A stretch of 64,000 nt of DNA. Source: Gammaproteobacteria bacterium (GTDB lineage: Bacteria > Pseudomonadota > Gammaproteobacteria > Competibacterales > Competibacteraceae). The position numbers and the translations under genes are program-made. Numbering within the stretch: position 1 is the first letter of the stretch; each line of letters opens with the position of its first letter. Of the stretch, positions 24,748-33,899 are shown piece after piece. The notes below the pieces were generated by a model. It made no database searches. It was not told the origin of the DNA and was given only the letters and a program-made list of their open reading frames with translations. The stretch lies in contig JACKMZ010000010.1 of NCBI GenBank assembly GCA_024235135.1, positions 59,547-123,546 on the forward strand, read 5' to 3'.

Positions 24748-27700
24748 CCGGTCATGACCACCACCCCTTCGGCCTTCTCCCGGCGATGTTCGCGGGGCCG
24801 GCCCTTGGCGCGGAAGGCGTCGAGCAATTCGGTCTCGCGCTGTTTGGTATGCTCAATATAGCGTTGCTTGACCACCCCGTAGCCTCGAATCTGTTCGGGC
24901 AGGGCGGCGAGTTCTATGGCCATCGGGTAATTCTCGGCTTCGAGACCGCCCAGGATTTCGTCGAGCAAAGTCTCGTATTCGCCGATCAGTTGCCGTTCCC
25001 GTTGCCGTTCCGGGCTGCCGCCGAAGATATCCAGACGGGTGCCCCGCAACACCTTGAACAAGGCCAGTGCGCGAAACGCTTTCAACATCCAGGGACCGAA
25101 TCGACGTTTACGGGGCCGGCCGGTGCGCGGGTCGGGCTTGGCGAGCATCGGCGGCGCCAGATGGAACACCAGTTGGTAATCGCCCTCGAAGCCGGCCTTA
25201 ACCTGTTCCAGAAACGCGCCGTCGCTGTATAGCCGCGCCACTTCGTATTCGTCCTTGTAGGCGAGCAACTTGTAGTAATAACGCGCCACGGCTTCGGTCA
25301 ACGGATAGCTGGCCACCGTGGCGATACGGCTTTCCACTTGCCGAACCTGTTCGACCCGTTGGCTGTAGCGACGGGCATACGCGGCGTTCTGGTAGGCGGT
25401 CAGCCACTGCACGCGGCGCTCGATCAACTCGTCCAACGTCTTGGATTGGCGCTGGGAATCGGACGGCTGCGTGGCGGGCGCGACCAACCGCTCGACCGCC
25501 GCGCGATCGTGAGCGGCGCGCCGGCCCCACAGAAAACTGCGACGATTGGCTTCGATCGCAACCTCGTTCAATTCGATGGCTTGCAGCAACGCCGCTTCGC
25601 TTACCGGCACCAGGCCCTTCTGGTAGGCGAAGCCCAGCATGAACAGATTGGTCGCGATGGAATCGCCCAGCAAGGCCGTCGCCAAGCGGCCCGCATCCAG
25701 AAAGTCCGCCTGGCCTTCGCCGACGGCCGTTTGAATCACCTCCTCCAGCGCCCGTTCGGGAAACTGGGGGTCGCGGAAGCGGTTCACATCCCCGCTGCTG
25801 GCCTGCGCCGCGAAAGTGCGGACGAACTCACTGGTGATCGCCTGACTGCTGTTGACCACGGCGCGGGTCAGACCTTGCTGCATCTTGGCCAAGGTTTCGT
25901 TGTTCGCCGTCACCACGATGTCGCAACCGATCACCGCATTCGCCTCGCCCGCCGCGATGCGCGCCGCGTAAAGCTGTTCCGGCCGGGCGGCGAAGCGGAT
26001 ATGCGACCACACCGCGCCGCCTTTTTGCGCCAGTCCCATCATGTCCAGGGCGGTGACGCCCTTGCCTTCCAGATGCGCCGCCATCCCCAGCAAGGCGCCG
26101 ATAGTCACTACGCCGGCGCCCCCCACGCCGGTCACCAGAATGCCGTAGGGGGTATCCAGCGCGGGCAATTCGGGATCGGGCAGTTCCGGGAAATCCTGTT
26201 CAGTGACATCCAACGCCTGACCTTTGCGCAATCGGCCGCCTTCCACGGTCACGAAGCTGGGACACAGGCCGTCGAGACAGGAATAGTCCTTGTTGCAGGA
26301 CGATTGATCGATGCGACGCTTGCGACCCAGTTCGGTTTCCAGCGGCGCCACCGACAGGCAATTGGACTGCGTGCTGCAATCCCCGCAACCCTCGCAGACC
26401 CGGTCGTTGATCAACACGCGCTTGGCGGGATCGGGAAAAAGCCCCCGCTTGCGCCGACGCCGCTTTTCGGCGGCGCAGGTCTGATCGTAGACCAACGCCG
26501 ACACGGCGGGATATTCGCGCAGTTCCCGTTGCACGGAATCGAGTCGCTCGCGCGGATGAATCGCCACGCCGGGCGCGAACCCGGCGTTTTCCCGGTATTT
26601 GTTCGGCTCGTCGGTCACCACGACGATGCGTTCCACGCCTTCCGCTTCCAACTGGCGGGTAATCTGGGGCACGGTCAAAGGCCCGTCCACGGGCTGGCCG
26701 CCGGTCATGGCCACGGCATCGTTGTAGAGAATTTTGTAGGTGATGGGCACATTGGCGGCGACCGCCGCGCGGATCGCCAGCAAACCCGAATGGAAATAGG
26801 TGCCATCGCCGAGATTGGCGAACACATGCGGCGTTTCCGTGAAGGGCGCCTGACCGATCCAGGGCACGCCTTCCCCGCCCATCTGGCTGAAGGTCTGCGT
26901 CGTGGCCGGACTCAACCACGTCGCCATGTAATGACAGCCGATGCCGGCCAAGGCCCGGCTGCCTTCGGGTACGCGCGTCGACGTGTTGTGCGGGCAGCCG
27001 GGACAATAATGCGGTACCCGCAGGAGGGAGGCATGCGGCTGGGCCAGCGCCTGTTCCTTGGCTTCCAGAAAGGCCAGCCGGGACTGAATGCGTTCCGAGG
27101 TATGGAAGCGCGCGATACGGCCGGCAATGGCGCGCGCGATCATCGCCGGCGTCAGATCGCTGGCCGCCGGTAACAGCCAGTCGCCGTGCGGCAGCGCCCA
27201 TTCGCCTTTCTCGTCGAATTTGCCGATCACACGCGGGCGTACGTCCTCGCGCCAGTTGTAGAGTTCCTCCTTGATTTGGTATTCCAATAGCTGACGCTTT
27301 TCCTCGACGACCAGAATTTCTTCCACGCCTTCCGCGAACTGCCGCACGCCCACCGCTTCCAGCGGCCAGACCATGCCGACCTTGTAGACCCGGATGCCGA
27401 TCTCGGCCGCCTGCTTTTCGTCTATGCCCAGATCGTCCAAAGCCTGGCGCACGTCCAGATAGGACTTGCCGGAGGTGATGATGCCCAGCCGTGGCCGGGG
27501 ACTGTCGAGCATGATCCGATTGAGCCGGTTGGCCCGACAATAGGCCAAGGCGGCATAGAGCTTGTAATGCAGCAGACGCTCTTCCTGCACCAACGGCGGA
27601 TCGGGCCAACGGATGTTGAGTCCCCCCGGCGGCAGAGTGAAATCCTCGGGCAGCACGATCGACACGCGTTGCGGCGATACTTCCACCGAAGCCGAGCTTT

Positions 27701-28325
27701 CCACGGTATCGGCGATGGCCTTGAAAGCCACCCAGCATCCCGAATAGCGGGACAGCGCCCAACCGTGCAAGCCGTAATCCAAATATTCCTGAACCCCGCA
27801 CGGCACGAGCACCGGCATCATCACGCCTTTGAACACGTGATCCGTCTGATGCGGCAGCGACGAGGATTTAGCGGCGTGATCGTCACCGGCCACCACCAAC
27901 ACGCCGCCATGCGGCGATGTGCCGGCGGCGTTGGCGTGCCGGAACACATCGCCGCTACGATCCACGCCCGGTCCCTTGCCGTACCACAGCGCGAACACTC
28001 CGTCGTATTTGGCGCCGGGATACAGATTGACCTGTTGGCTTCCCCACACGGCGGTCGCGGCCAGATCTTCGTTCACACCCGGCTGAAAGCGGATATGGTG
28101 CTCATCCAGATGGTTTCGTGCCTGCCACAGGGTTTTATCCAGTCCGCCTAGCGGCGAACCGCGATAGCCCGATATGAACCCGGCCGTATTCAATCCCGCC
28201 GCCAAATCCCGTTGACGTTGCAGCATGGGCAGGCGCACCAAAGCCTGAATGCCGCTTAGATAAACCCGGCCTTGTTCCAGGGTGTATTTGTCATCGAGAC
28301 TTGCCGCCGTTTTAGCCATCGCCAC
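24744..28325 (-). CDS. Indolepyruvate:ferredoxin oxidoreductase family protein, fused subunits
   Basis: 1193 aa containing all parts of the enzyme in one chain. An N-terminal pyrimidine-binding half (GFISGYRGSPLGGLDKTLW) comes first, followed by a TPP-binding half (VPHYCPGCPHNTSTRVPEGS, FANLGDGTYFHSG, ILYNDAVAMTGGQPVDG). A Fe-S cluster segment (VCEGCGDCSTQSNCLSV...SSCNKDYSCLDGLCPSF) and a C-terminal gamma-like domain (LVTGVGGAGVVTIGALLGMAAHLEGKGVTALDMMGLAQKGGAVWSHIRF) complete it. This fused form degrades aryl- or branched-chain 2-oxoacids, feeding electrons to ferredoxin. GGAGGAG precedes the ATG. The gene is the first of a pair with the GIY-YIG gene. Confidence 0.92.
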   Translation of the reverse strand: MAMAKTAASLDDKYTLEQGRVYLSGIQALVRLPMLQRQRDLAAGLNTAGFISGYRGSPLGGLDKTLWQARNHLDEHHIRFQPGVNEDLAATAVWGSQQVNLYPGAKYDGVFALWYGKGPGVDRSGDVFRHANAAGTSPHGGVLVVAGDDHAAKSSSLPHQTDHVFKGVMMPVLVPCGVQEYLDYGLHGWALSRYSGCWVAFKAIADTVESSASVEVSPQRVSIVLPEDFTLPPGGLNIRWPDPPLVQEERLLHYKLYAALAYCRANRLNRIMLDSPRPRLGIITSGKSYLDVRQALDDLGIDEKQAAEIGIRVYKVGMVWPLEAVGVRQFAEGVEEILVVEEKRQLLEYQIKEELYNWREDVRPRVIGKFDEKGEWALPHGDWLLPAASDLTPAMIARAIAGRIARFHTSERIQSRLAFLEAKEQALAQPHASLLRVPHYCPGCPHNTSTRVPEGSRALAGIGCHYMATWLSPATTQTFSQMGGEGVPWIGQAPFTETPHVFANLGDGTYFHSGLLAIRAAVAANVPITYKILYNDAVAMTGGQPVDGPLTVPQITRQLEAEGVERIVVVTDEPNKYRENAGFAPGVAIHPRERLDSVQRELREYPAVSALVYDQTCAAEKRRRRKRGLFPDPAKRVLINDRVCEGCGDCSTQSNCLSVAPLETELGRKRRIDQSSCNKDYSCLDGLCPSFVTVEGGRLRKGQALDVTEQDFPELPDPELPALDTPYGILVTGVGGAGVVTIGALLGMAAHLEGKGVTALDMMGLAQKGGAVWSHIRFAARPEQLYAARIAAGEANAVIGCDIVVTANNETLAKMQQGLTRAVVNSSQAITSEFVRTFAAQASSGDVNRFRDPQFPERALEEVIQTAVGEGQADFLDAGRLATALLGDSIATNLFMLGFAYQKGLVPVSEAALLQAIELNEVAIEANRRSFLWGRRAAHDRAAVERLVAPATQPSDSQRQSKTLDELIERRVQWLTAYQNAAYARRYSQRVEQVRQVESRIATVASYPLTEAVARYYYKLLAYKDEYEVARLYSDGAFLEQVKAGFEGDYQLVFHLAPPMLAKPDPRTGRPRKRRFGPWMLKAFRALALFKVLRGTRLDIFGGSPERQRERQLIGEYETLLDEILGGLEAENYPMAIELAALPEQIRGYGVVKQRYIEHTKQRETELLDAFRAKGRPREHRREKAEGVVVMTG

Positions 28326-28445
28326 TCCTCCGACCGCGCGCCTTTGCGAGCGAAGCGCGCCAAACCGAGACCGTGTCGACTCGGCGGATTAGGCTAGACT
28401 GGCTGCCAGCCGTTGCCCCGTCGAGTCCGGATTAAGGGCGTCACA

Positions 28446-29603
28446 TCAAAGCCCCTTCTTTAGTAACAACGCATGGGCGATATCATCGGCATTGTCGGCC
28501 GTGACGCCCAATTCATGACAGACCTTGCGCAATCCGCCCAAAACCACGGGATCGTTCAACCATTCCGGATCGCCGATCACATCCATGCGTTTACCGATCT
28601 GGTAAAGCCGCTGCCTTTCCGGATCGGTCGCCAGAAATCGATCCAGCACACCAAGGATAGCTGGCTTGGCGTCCGGTAACCGGCCTTCGACCTGCGGCAG
28701 CAGATTGAGAAAATGATCGCTGACCAACTGACTGCCGATGCCCTGCAGATGTTCCACGAACAAACGGATTTCCGCGACGATCTGCAGGTCGCCACAGCGT
28801 TTGAACAATCCAGCCCGATAATCCTCGTCCAGCGGTGTGTCGGGCGGAATGGCGAGACTGCGCAGGCGGATGAAATCGGGGTTGATCTGGTTGAGGGCGG
28901 CCGCGCTTTCCAGGGCATGTTCGCGGGACAGTTCCTGACCGCCCAGGCCCGGCATGTAATATTCGGAGAGTTCGATGCCGGCGGCTTTGACCTTGGAACC
29001 GGCCATGATCTGAATAGCTTGCGTGGCGCCTTTCTTGATCCGGGACAAAACGCTGTCGGCGCCTGACTCGAAACCGATATGCAGGCGATTCAATCCGGCA
29101 TGGCGCAGGGCTTCCAAATCAGTCTCGTGCATACGGGCGACGTTTTGCGAACGGGCATAGGAGGTGACACGCCGCACCGAGGGAAAGCAGCCTTTAAGAT
29201 GGGTGAGAATCGCCAGTAGATTCGGTGGCTTGACGATCAGACTGTTGGCATCCTGAAGAAACACGGCGGTCATACCGCTGGCGAACCAGTGCAGAGCCAC
29301 GCGAAATCCCAGTTGCTCCGTGTCCGGTAACCGGGCGGCAATCTGGCGCACCTCCGCCAGTTCCAAATCGCCATCATCCTTTACCAGGCCGCGCAAAGTT
29401 TGCGTATGCCCGTAGAGGATATCGATGTCCTGAATGACATCCTCGACCGGGCGAAGCGTGAAACGCTTGTCCTTAAAAACGGGACAAAAGGTGCAACGGT
29501 TCCAATTACAATTGCGGGTAATGCGCAGGCACAGGCTATGCGCCTCGCTGGGGGGTCGAATCGGCCCTTGTTCGACACCTTGATAGGGTTGGGCGGAATT
29601 CAT
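28446..29603 (-). CDS. Radical SAM protein
   Basis: The [4Fe-4S] motif is CxxxxxxCxFC-like (CNWNRCTFC) at about residue 33-41, preceded by SLCLRITRN. LHIGFESGADSVLSRIKKGATQ and YYMPGLGGQELSREHALESA are typical of the HemN/Elp3-like group. The last ~100 residues form a helical region without recognisable motifs. No partner gene reveals its substrate. It stands alone, with 120 bp to the indolepyruvate oxidoreductase start on one side and about 190 bp on the other. Confidence 0.85.
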   Translation of the reverse strand: MNSAQPYQGVEQGPIRPPSEAHSLCLRITRNCNWNRCTFCPVFKDKRFTLRPVEDVIQDIDILYGHTQTLRGLVKDDGDLELAEVRQIAARLPDTEQLGFRVALHWFASGMTAVFLQDANSLIVKPPNLLAILTHLKGCFPSVRRVTSYARSQNVARMHETDLEALRHAGLNRLHIGFESGADSVLSRIKKGATQAIQIMAGSKVKAAGIELSEYYMPGLGGQELSREHALESAAALNQINPDFIRLRSLAIPPDTPLDEDYRAGLFKRCGDLQIVAEIRLFVEHLQGIGSQLVSDHFLNLLPQVEGRLPDAKPAILGVLDRFLATDPERQRLYQIGKRMDVIGDPEWLNDPVVLGGLRKVCHELGVTADNADDIAHALLLKKGL

Positions 29604-29796
29604 CGGTACGGTCTCGTGGTCGCGCTGATTGGGCTTGGTCAGTAATTATTGACCACAAAAAGAGGGACTTTGAGCCAGTCATTTGTCGCCGATCACGAAA
29701 TCGTGATTCTTTCTCGCCGGCGGAGACCGGACGCGCATCATTCCTGGCCCCGATCCGAGCGTCCGGTGCGGATCGTGTCCACCGGCGTCGATGGGA

Positions 29797-29892
29797 TTAC
29801 GGCGGCGGCTCTTTACCTAGCCGTTCGAAACACCGATCGATCGCGCGGCTCTTATCGTGACGCAAGGATTCGATTTCGGAGGGTGTCAACAT
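29797..29892 (-). CDS. Possible 31-aa small ORF overlapping the PRTase 3' end
   Basis: A short frame starting ATG at 29892 (AGG two bases before) runs past the phosphoribosyltransferase stop and ends at 29797. The product MLTPSEIESLRHDKSR... is charged and helical and reads like a natural protein rather than a random frame. It is too short to judge from sequence alone. The overlap suggests it would be co-translated. Low confidence. Confidence 0.3.
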   Translation of the reverse strand: MLTPSEIESLRHDKSRAIDRCFERLGKEPPP

Positions 29893-30601
29893 CCTGACCG
29901 CCGCGGAGGAGGTATCGGGCTTCGGATTCGGTGAGTCGGTCGAATCCGTAGCCAAATTCCGCCCGCCACCAGATTTCGAGTGGCCCATATCGTTCTCTCA
30001 AATTTTCGCAAGTCTCTGTTGAAATTGCTATTTTCGCCGAGTACTGCTTACCGGTCAAAACCGCGGCGAGCAACACATAACCGCCTTGGCTTTCAATATG
30101 ACCTTTCAGGCTCGCGAGGGCGCCACCCTGGATCAGCGTATCGTCGACGATGATGGCGCAAGCTCCAGCGGGGAAGGCGCCGTCGAATGGTGGGCTGTTC
30201 GCCAAACGATGGAACCCGTCAGCTCCGGTTCGGGATACTTTGGCCGCCTGAATGATTTCCCGGTTGATCGGCCATCCCAGGCGGTACGACAAAAGCGATG
30301 CGAATGCCGTGGGAATTTCATTGACGCTGATCGCCTCCATACCATGGACTGCTACCACGATAGGCTTTGCGCCCGTCAGTTGCCGCCGGATCTCCTCAAT
30401 CGCAACATCACTGACGATGGCCTGCACGACCCGTAAAGCGGCATCGATATCGCCCGCTTTTGCCACTTCATAATCCGGATGGCGAGTAGCGGAGCGCAAC
30501 GGTGCGTGAATGACTACGTCGGGGAAGTCGCGCCAATCGGTACGAACGGCGTTCGGTAACGGCAAGTTTAGCTCCCTTTGCTCTGGATCGGCGTCGGCCA
30601 C
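29852..30601 (-). CDS. Phosphoribosyltransferase-like protein
   Basis: The PRPP-binding motif is clear at about residues 148-161 (CAIIVDDTLIQGGA), and a second strand-turn IVVAVHGMEAISVNEIP fits a type I PRTase fold. The N-terminal ~75 residues are unassigned. The start is GTG; the frame remains open a further 30 bp or so upstream, and another frame (beginning MNHPVTDP at about 30740) also looks coding, so an N-terminal frameshift or a different start is possible. It lies downstream, in the array's transcription direction, of an isolated CRISPR-like repeat. Substrate unknown. Confidence 0.75.
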   Translation of the reverse strand: MADADPEQRELNLPLPNAVRTDWRDFPDVVIHAPLRSATRHPDYEVAKAGDIDAALRVVQAIVSDVAIEEIRRQLTGAKPIVVAVHGMEAISVNEIPTAFASLLSYRLGWPINREIIQAAKVSRTGADGFHRLANSPPFDGAFPAGACAIIVDDTLIQGGALASLKGHIESQGGYVLLAAVLTGKQYSAKIAISTETCENLRERYGPLEIWWRAEFGYGFDRLTESEARYLLRGGQDVDTLRNRILASR

Positions 30602-30734
30602 CGGTACGCCGTGGCCGGACCGTACCGGTTGGGTCGGGGCCGATCAATGGGTTGGCTTGGATTGTAATTCCATCCCGAATCGGGTGCGATTTCTCTGCCA
30701 CGTTAGCATCTGCATATGCAGGATCGGTCACGGG

Positions 30735-31034
30735 ATGGTTCATCTCCACGGGCGTGGAACGCCGCACGGCTTGCAACACGCGCTGCGGCATAAGATTAGC
30801 CGGCAAAAGATCGAAGTGGCATTGCGCTCCATTCAATACCAGGGAGCAAACAGCAATCCCGACTCCCGCGAAGGGGAGTTGGTCACGCTGTCGCAAAACG
30901 GCGTGATGCTCATGTTTCGGGGCAATGCGCTATACAACGCCTACATCCCAGGGCGGGATGCCTGGACGTATTTCAAGGACCAAGTCAAAGAGCCGATTAA
31001 AAAACATGGCCCAGCCCCGCATATTGATCATTGA
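30735..31034 (+). CDS. Possible 99-aa hypothetical ORF beginning inside a CRISPR-like repeat
   Basis: The ATG at 30735 lies at the antisense edge of the degenerate CRISPR repeat, so the first ten residues (MVHLHGRGTP) copy the array's translated repeat. The later part (QKIEVALRSIQYQG, VMLMFRGNALYNAYIPGRDAWTYFKDQVKEPI) looks like a real protein. I recognise no family. It ends 29 bp inside the next ORF on the same strand. It may be a remnant whose original N-terminus is gone. Confidence 0.35.
   Translation: MVHLHGRGTPHGLQHALRHKISRQKIEVALRSIQYQGANSNPDSREGELVTLSQNGVMLMFRGNALYNAYIPGRDAWTYFKDQVKEPIKKHGPAPHIDH
30737..30760 (-). repeat. Isolated degenerate CRISPR-like repeat
   Basis: On the minus strand the 24 bases run GTTCCACG...GATGAACC, matching the array repeat except for two missing C residues and one G-to-A change. 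A hairpin is retained (TCCAC/GTGGA), and the 5'-handle sequence ATGAACC is kept. It has the same orientation as the array, about 740 bp beyond its oldest repeat. No second repeat is seen at the 61-bp spacing on either side. Confidence 0.8.
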
Positions 31035-31398
31035 GTTTTACGGTTACGCCTTCCGGGCGTCCGTCAATGGAGCCGGTCCCGAGGATGGGTTTACGCCCGC
31101 CGAGGCCGACGGCTGGTTTCCGCATTTTATCGAGTACCAGGAAGACGCCGAGGGGCGTTTTGTCTACCTCGACCAGCCCCAATGCGCGCACTTGCGGGGA
31201 GTGAAAAACAATATTGAGTGGATGCGCGCGCATCCCCGCCCGCATTTCGCGGAGGTTTACCCGGTCGCGCGGATTGATGAGGAATGGCCCGCCGGCGAGG
31301 TGAGCACCGTGAAGACCTTGGAGCACGTGACGTTGCTGGAAACGTTGGAAGCGTTGGCGGAGATTCTTCAGGCGCGCGACGCCCAGCGCAATAAATAA
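31006..31398 (+). CDS. Hypothetical protein, 130 aa
   Basis: I do not recognise this protein. From the ATG at 31006 it reads MAQPRILIIEFYGYAFRASVNG, then an acidic region (EYQEDAEGRFVYLDQPQCAHL) and a Leu/Glu-rich helical end (TLLETLEALAEILQARD). The ribosome-binding site is weak. Soluble, acidic, no membrane segment. It sits between the array's trailer end and the isolated repeat, in the opposite direction to array transcription. The ~105 bp after its stop hold no gene. Confidence 0.45.
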   Translation: MAQPRILIIEFYGYAFRASVNGAGPEDGFTPAEADGWFPHFIEYQEDAEGRFVYLDQPQCAHLRGVKNNIEWMRAHPRPHFAEVYPVARIDEEWPAGEVSTVKTLEHVTLLETLEALAEILQARDAQRNK

Positions 31399-31504
31399 GA
31401 TTCATGAATCTTTATCACGTGTAGTCATGTTGACCATGCCGATGCAATCAGCGATCACCGAGGGGCATTCGCACTTGCCTGGGGAAAATCAATGTATGCG
31501 ACGG

Positions 31505-33487
31505 CGGTTCATCCCCACGGGCGTGGGGAACACGGTCCACACACTGATTAGGCCAGTCAGGGCGCCGGTTCATCCCCACGGGCGTGGGGAACACGATCAT
31601 GAAGCCGTTAATGTCGAACAGCACACCGGTTCATCCCCACGGGCGTGGGGAACACTCATCGGCCGCGTCCTCAGATCTGGTCAGTAGCGGTTCATCCCCA
31701 CGGGCGTGGGGAACACCAGCGCGGGCCACGCCGACCGCGCCTGGGCGTGCGGTTCATCCCCACGGGCGTGGGGAACACGGCGATCCGTTTCAGCAGGTAG
31801 CTGACTGTTGCGGTTCATCCCCACGGGCGTGGGGAACACTGGAACGGGAGCAAGCGGCGTTGAGAATGAAACGGTTCATCCCCACGGGCGTGGGGAACAC
31901 TTTCATCGTTTCGCCCTGCCTTTATCAATAGCCGGTTCATCCCCACGGGCGTGGGGAACACAAGATTTTGCTGTCGTTCATTCCAGCCAAGATCGGTTCA
32001 TCCCCACGGGCGTGGGGAACACAACGGTCTGCCCCGCCTTTTCCTCGGCAACAACGGTTCATCCCCACGGGCGTGGGGAACACGACCCGCCATCCCGTTG
32101 ACTGTCAGGTGTTGACGGTTCATCCCCACGGGCGTGGGGAACACACATCCAGTTGCAAGCCGCATGGATGCGCTCGCGGTTCATCCCCACGGGCGTGGGG
32201 AACACCTCGCCGATCGCCGCAGCGAATATCGCGGTTGCGGTTCATCCCCACGGGCGTGGGGAACACGTCTGCTCCGTCGCAATGGCGGTCTGATACAGCG
32301 GTTCATCCCCACGGGCGTGGGGAACACCCCACGGGAAAATCCGCAGGGTCCAGATGGACCGGTTCATCCCCACGGGCGTGGGGAACACGAACGGGTACTG
32401 AACAACGTGCACTGGCCAGCCGGTTCATCCCCACGGGCGTGGGGAACACTCACTGAGGACGCGCTAGGGAAATGCTACCGACGGTTCATCCCCACGGGCG
32501 TGGGGAACACGCTTGAATCTGCGCCGCCAGTAAAACCCGGTCCGGTTCATCCCCACGGGCGTGGGGAACACGCTGAATAGCGACCCATATCTATCCACCG
32601 AGGCGGTTCATCCCCACGGGCGTGGGGAACACCACTATCCGGATCTAGGGCTGTTCTCCTCGACCGGTTCATCCCCACGGGCGTGGGGAACACGGACTAT
32701 TCCTGGCCTCGCTCGCTCCAATCGTCGGTTCATCCCCACGGGCGTGGGGAACACGGGAAATCGCTGCTCAATCAGTGGCGCATTCTCGGTTCATCCCCAC
32801 GGGCGTGGGGAACACCCCGGCATCCGGATCGAGATCGACGAAAGTCAGCGGTTCATCCCCACGGGCGTGGGGAACACGCTTATCGGCTTCCCGAGCACCC
32901 AGGGGGCCGCGGTTCATCCCCACGGGCGTGGGGAACACACGCGATGCCAGGGACACCGCTGTTTTTCAGCCGGTTCATCCCCACGGGCGTGGGGAACACA
33001 CCTGGCCACTATCATTTCGCCGCTGGCCGCGCGGTTCATCCCCACGGGCGTGGGGAACACGCGAACGTCCGAATGACGCAGCAGTTTCGACACGGTTCAT
33101 CCCCACGGGCGTGGGGAACACTTCATCAGCCGCTCGTTTTTGTGCGTCAGCGACGGTTCATCCCCACGGGCGTGGGGAACACCTCAATCGAAACGTCGAA
33201 CGCTCGGCTGAGGACGGTTCATCCCCACGGGCGTGGGGAACACCCGTTCACGTAACTCGCGGACAGATTTATCTGCGGTTCATCCCCACGGGCGTGGGGA
33301 ACACGGTGAGGATCAGTCCGCCATCAGGCACGGTGTCGGTTCATCCCCACGGGCGTGGGGAACACCTATTCGCTGCGCTCGCTCAGGTAGCGTGATGCGG
33401 TTCATCCCCACGGGCGTGGGGAACACGGGCGCCGGAAAGGAAGTCCGGCCTGTGGGCACGGTTCATCCCCACGGGCGTGGGGAACAC
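31505..33487 (-). CRISPR. Type I-E CRISPR array, 33 repeats and 32 spacers
   Basis: I counted 33 copies of a 29-bp repeat, all identical by eye. On the transcribed (minus) strand it starts GTGTTCCCCACGCCCG, ends GGGGATGAACCG and forms a 7-bp stem (CCCCACG/CGTGGGG). Thirty spacers are 32 nt and two are 33 nt (31717-31749 and 32816-32848). The leader is at the high-coordinate end next to cas2, so the newest spacers are near 33,400 and the oldest near 31,550. No decayed repeat is present at the trailer end, which is unusual. Origin of spacers cannot be judged without a database. Confidence 0.98.
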
Positions 33488-33602
33488 ACCATTTCTAACT
33501 TATTGTTGGAAATGGTAAAAAACAACGCTCAAAATTCCACCGGTGAATTTCAAGCCTACACATATAAATTCCCTTGCCAATTTTTTAAGGAACATCGACG
33601 TC
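33488..33602 (-). promoter_or_regulatory. CRISPR leader
   Basis: An AT-rich 115-bp segment between the first (newest) repeat and the cas2 stop, read leftwards. Right at the repeat junction there is an 8-bp perfect inverted repeat, ACCATTTC (33488-33495) and GAAATGGT (33509-33516). A partial IHF-like match (CAACAATAAGTTA, minus strand) falls inside it, but it is weak. The array promoter should lie here; I could not assign -35/-10 boxes with confidence. Confidence 0.75.
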
Positions 33603-33899
33603 CTATCCTTTTTCCTCCGACTCGGGAGGATGGAATGAAACCAACTTCAAACCATCCAGTTCCACTGGCATCCTCCGGTTTCTGCCCCAGGTTAGAAAAT
33701 CGAATCCGGATTCCGTATTCGTGCTCCAGACCATCACGGCATTGCCGTCCTCAGCGCCTTCCACGACCTGCGACCAAATCATCTCCCGTACCCGCTTGGA
33801 AAGATCGCCCACGTAAACACCCGCCCTGACTTCCACCAACCAGATTGCCAATCGCCCGCGTAGGCGCGGCGGTACGTTTTCAACTACGATGACCAGCAT
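33603..33899 (-). CDS. cas2: CRISPR-associated endonuclease Cas2e
   Basis: 98 aa, the type I-E version: MLVIVVENVPPRLRGRLAIWLVEVRAGVYVGDLSKRVREMIW, closely like E. coli Cas2. It forms the spacer-integration complex with Cas1. The open frame extends upstream to 34112, but that part overlaps cas1; the ATG at 33899 gives the normal start, with a 20-bp overlap into the cas1 3' end. It is the last gene of the cas operon before the leader. Confidence 0.95.
   Translation of the reverse strand: MLVIVVENVPPRLRGRLAIWLVEVRAGVYVGDLSKRVREMIWSQVVEGAEDGNAVMVWSTNTESGFDFLTWGRNRRMPVELDGLKLVSFHPPESEEKG

Noticed and set aside
25338..27173. 611-aa plus-strand ORF opposite the indolepyruvate oxidoreductase
   Set aside because: The minus-strand frame carries all cofactor motifs. 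The plus frame has an odd Arg/Gln/His-rich composition and no known domain.
28326..28445. Sigma-54 promoter before the indolepyruvate oxidoreductase gene
   Set aside because: The GG and GC elements are twelve bases apart instead of ten.
30468..30896. 142-aa minus-strand ORF as a separate gene
   Set aside because: Its first part (MNHPVTDP...) looks coding, but the rest is Arg-rich and overlaps the PRTase start. I treat it as a possible frameshifted N-terminus, noted in the findings.
31427..33829. A series of long plus-strand ORFs repeating VHPHGRGEH, FIPTGVGNT and GSSPRAWGT
   Set aside because: These are translations of the 29-bp CRISPR repeat in three frames. They have no starts or composition of real genes and lie wholly in the array.
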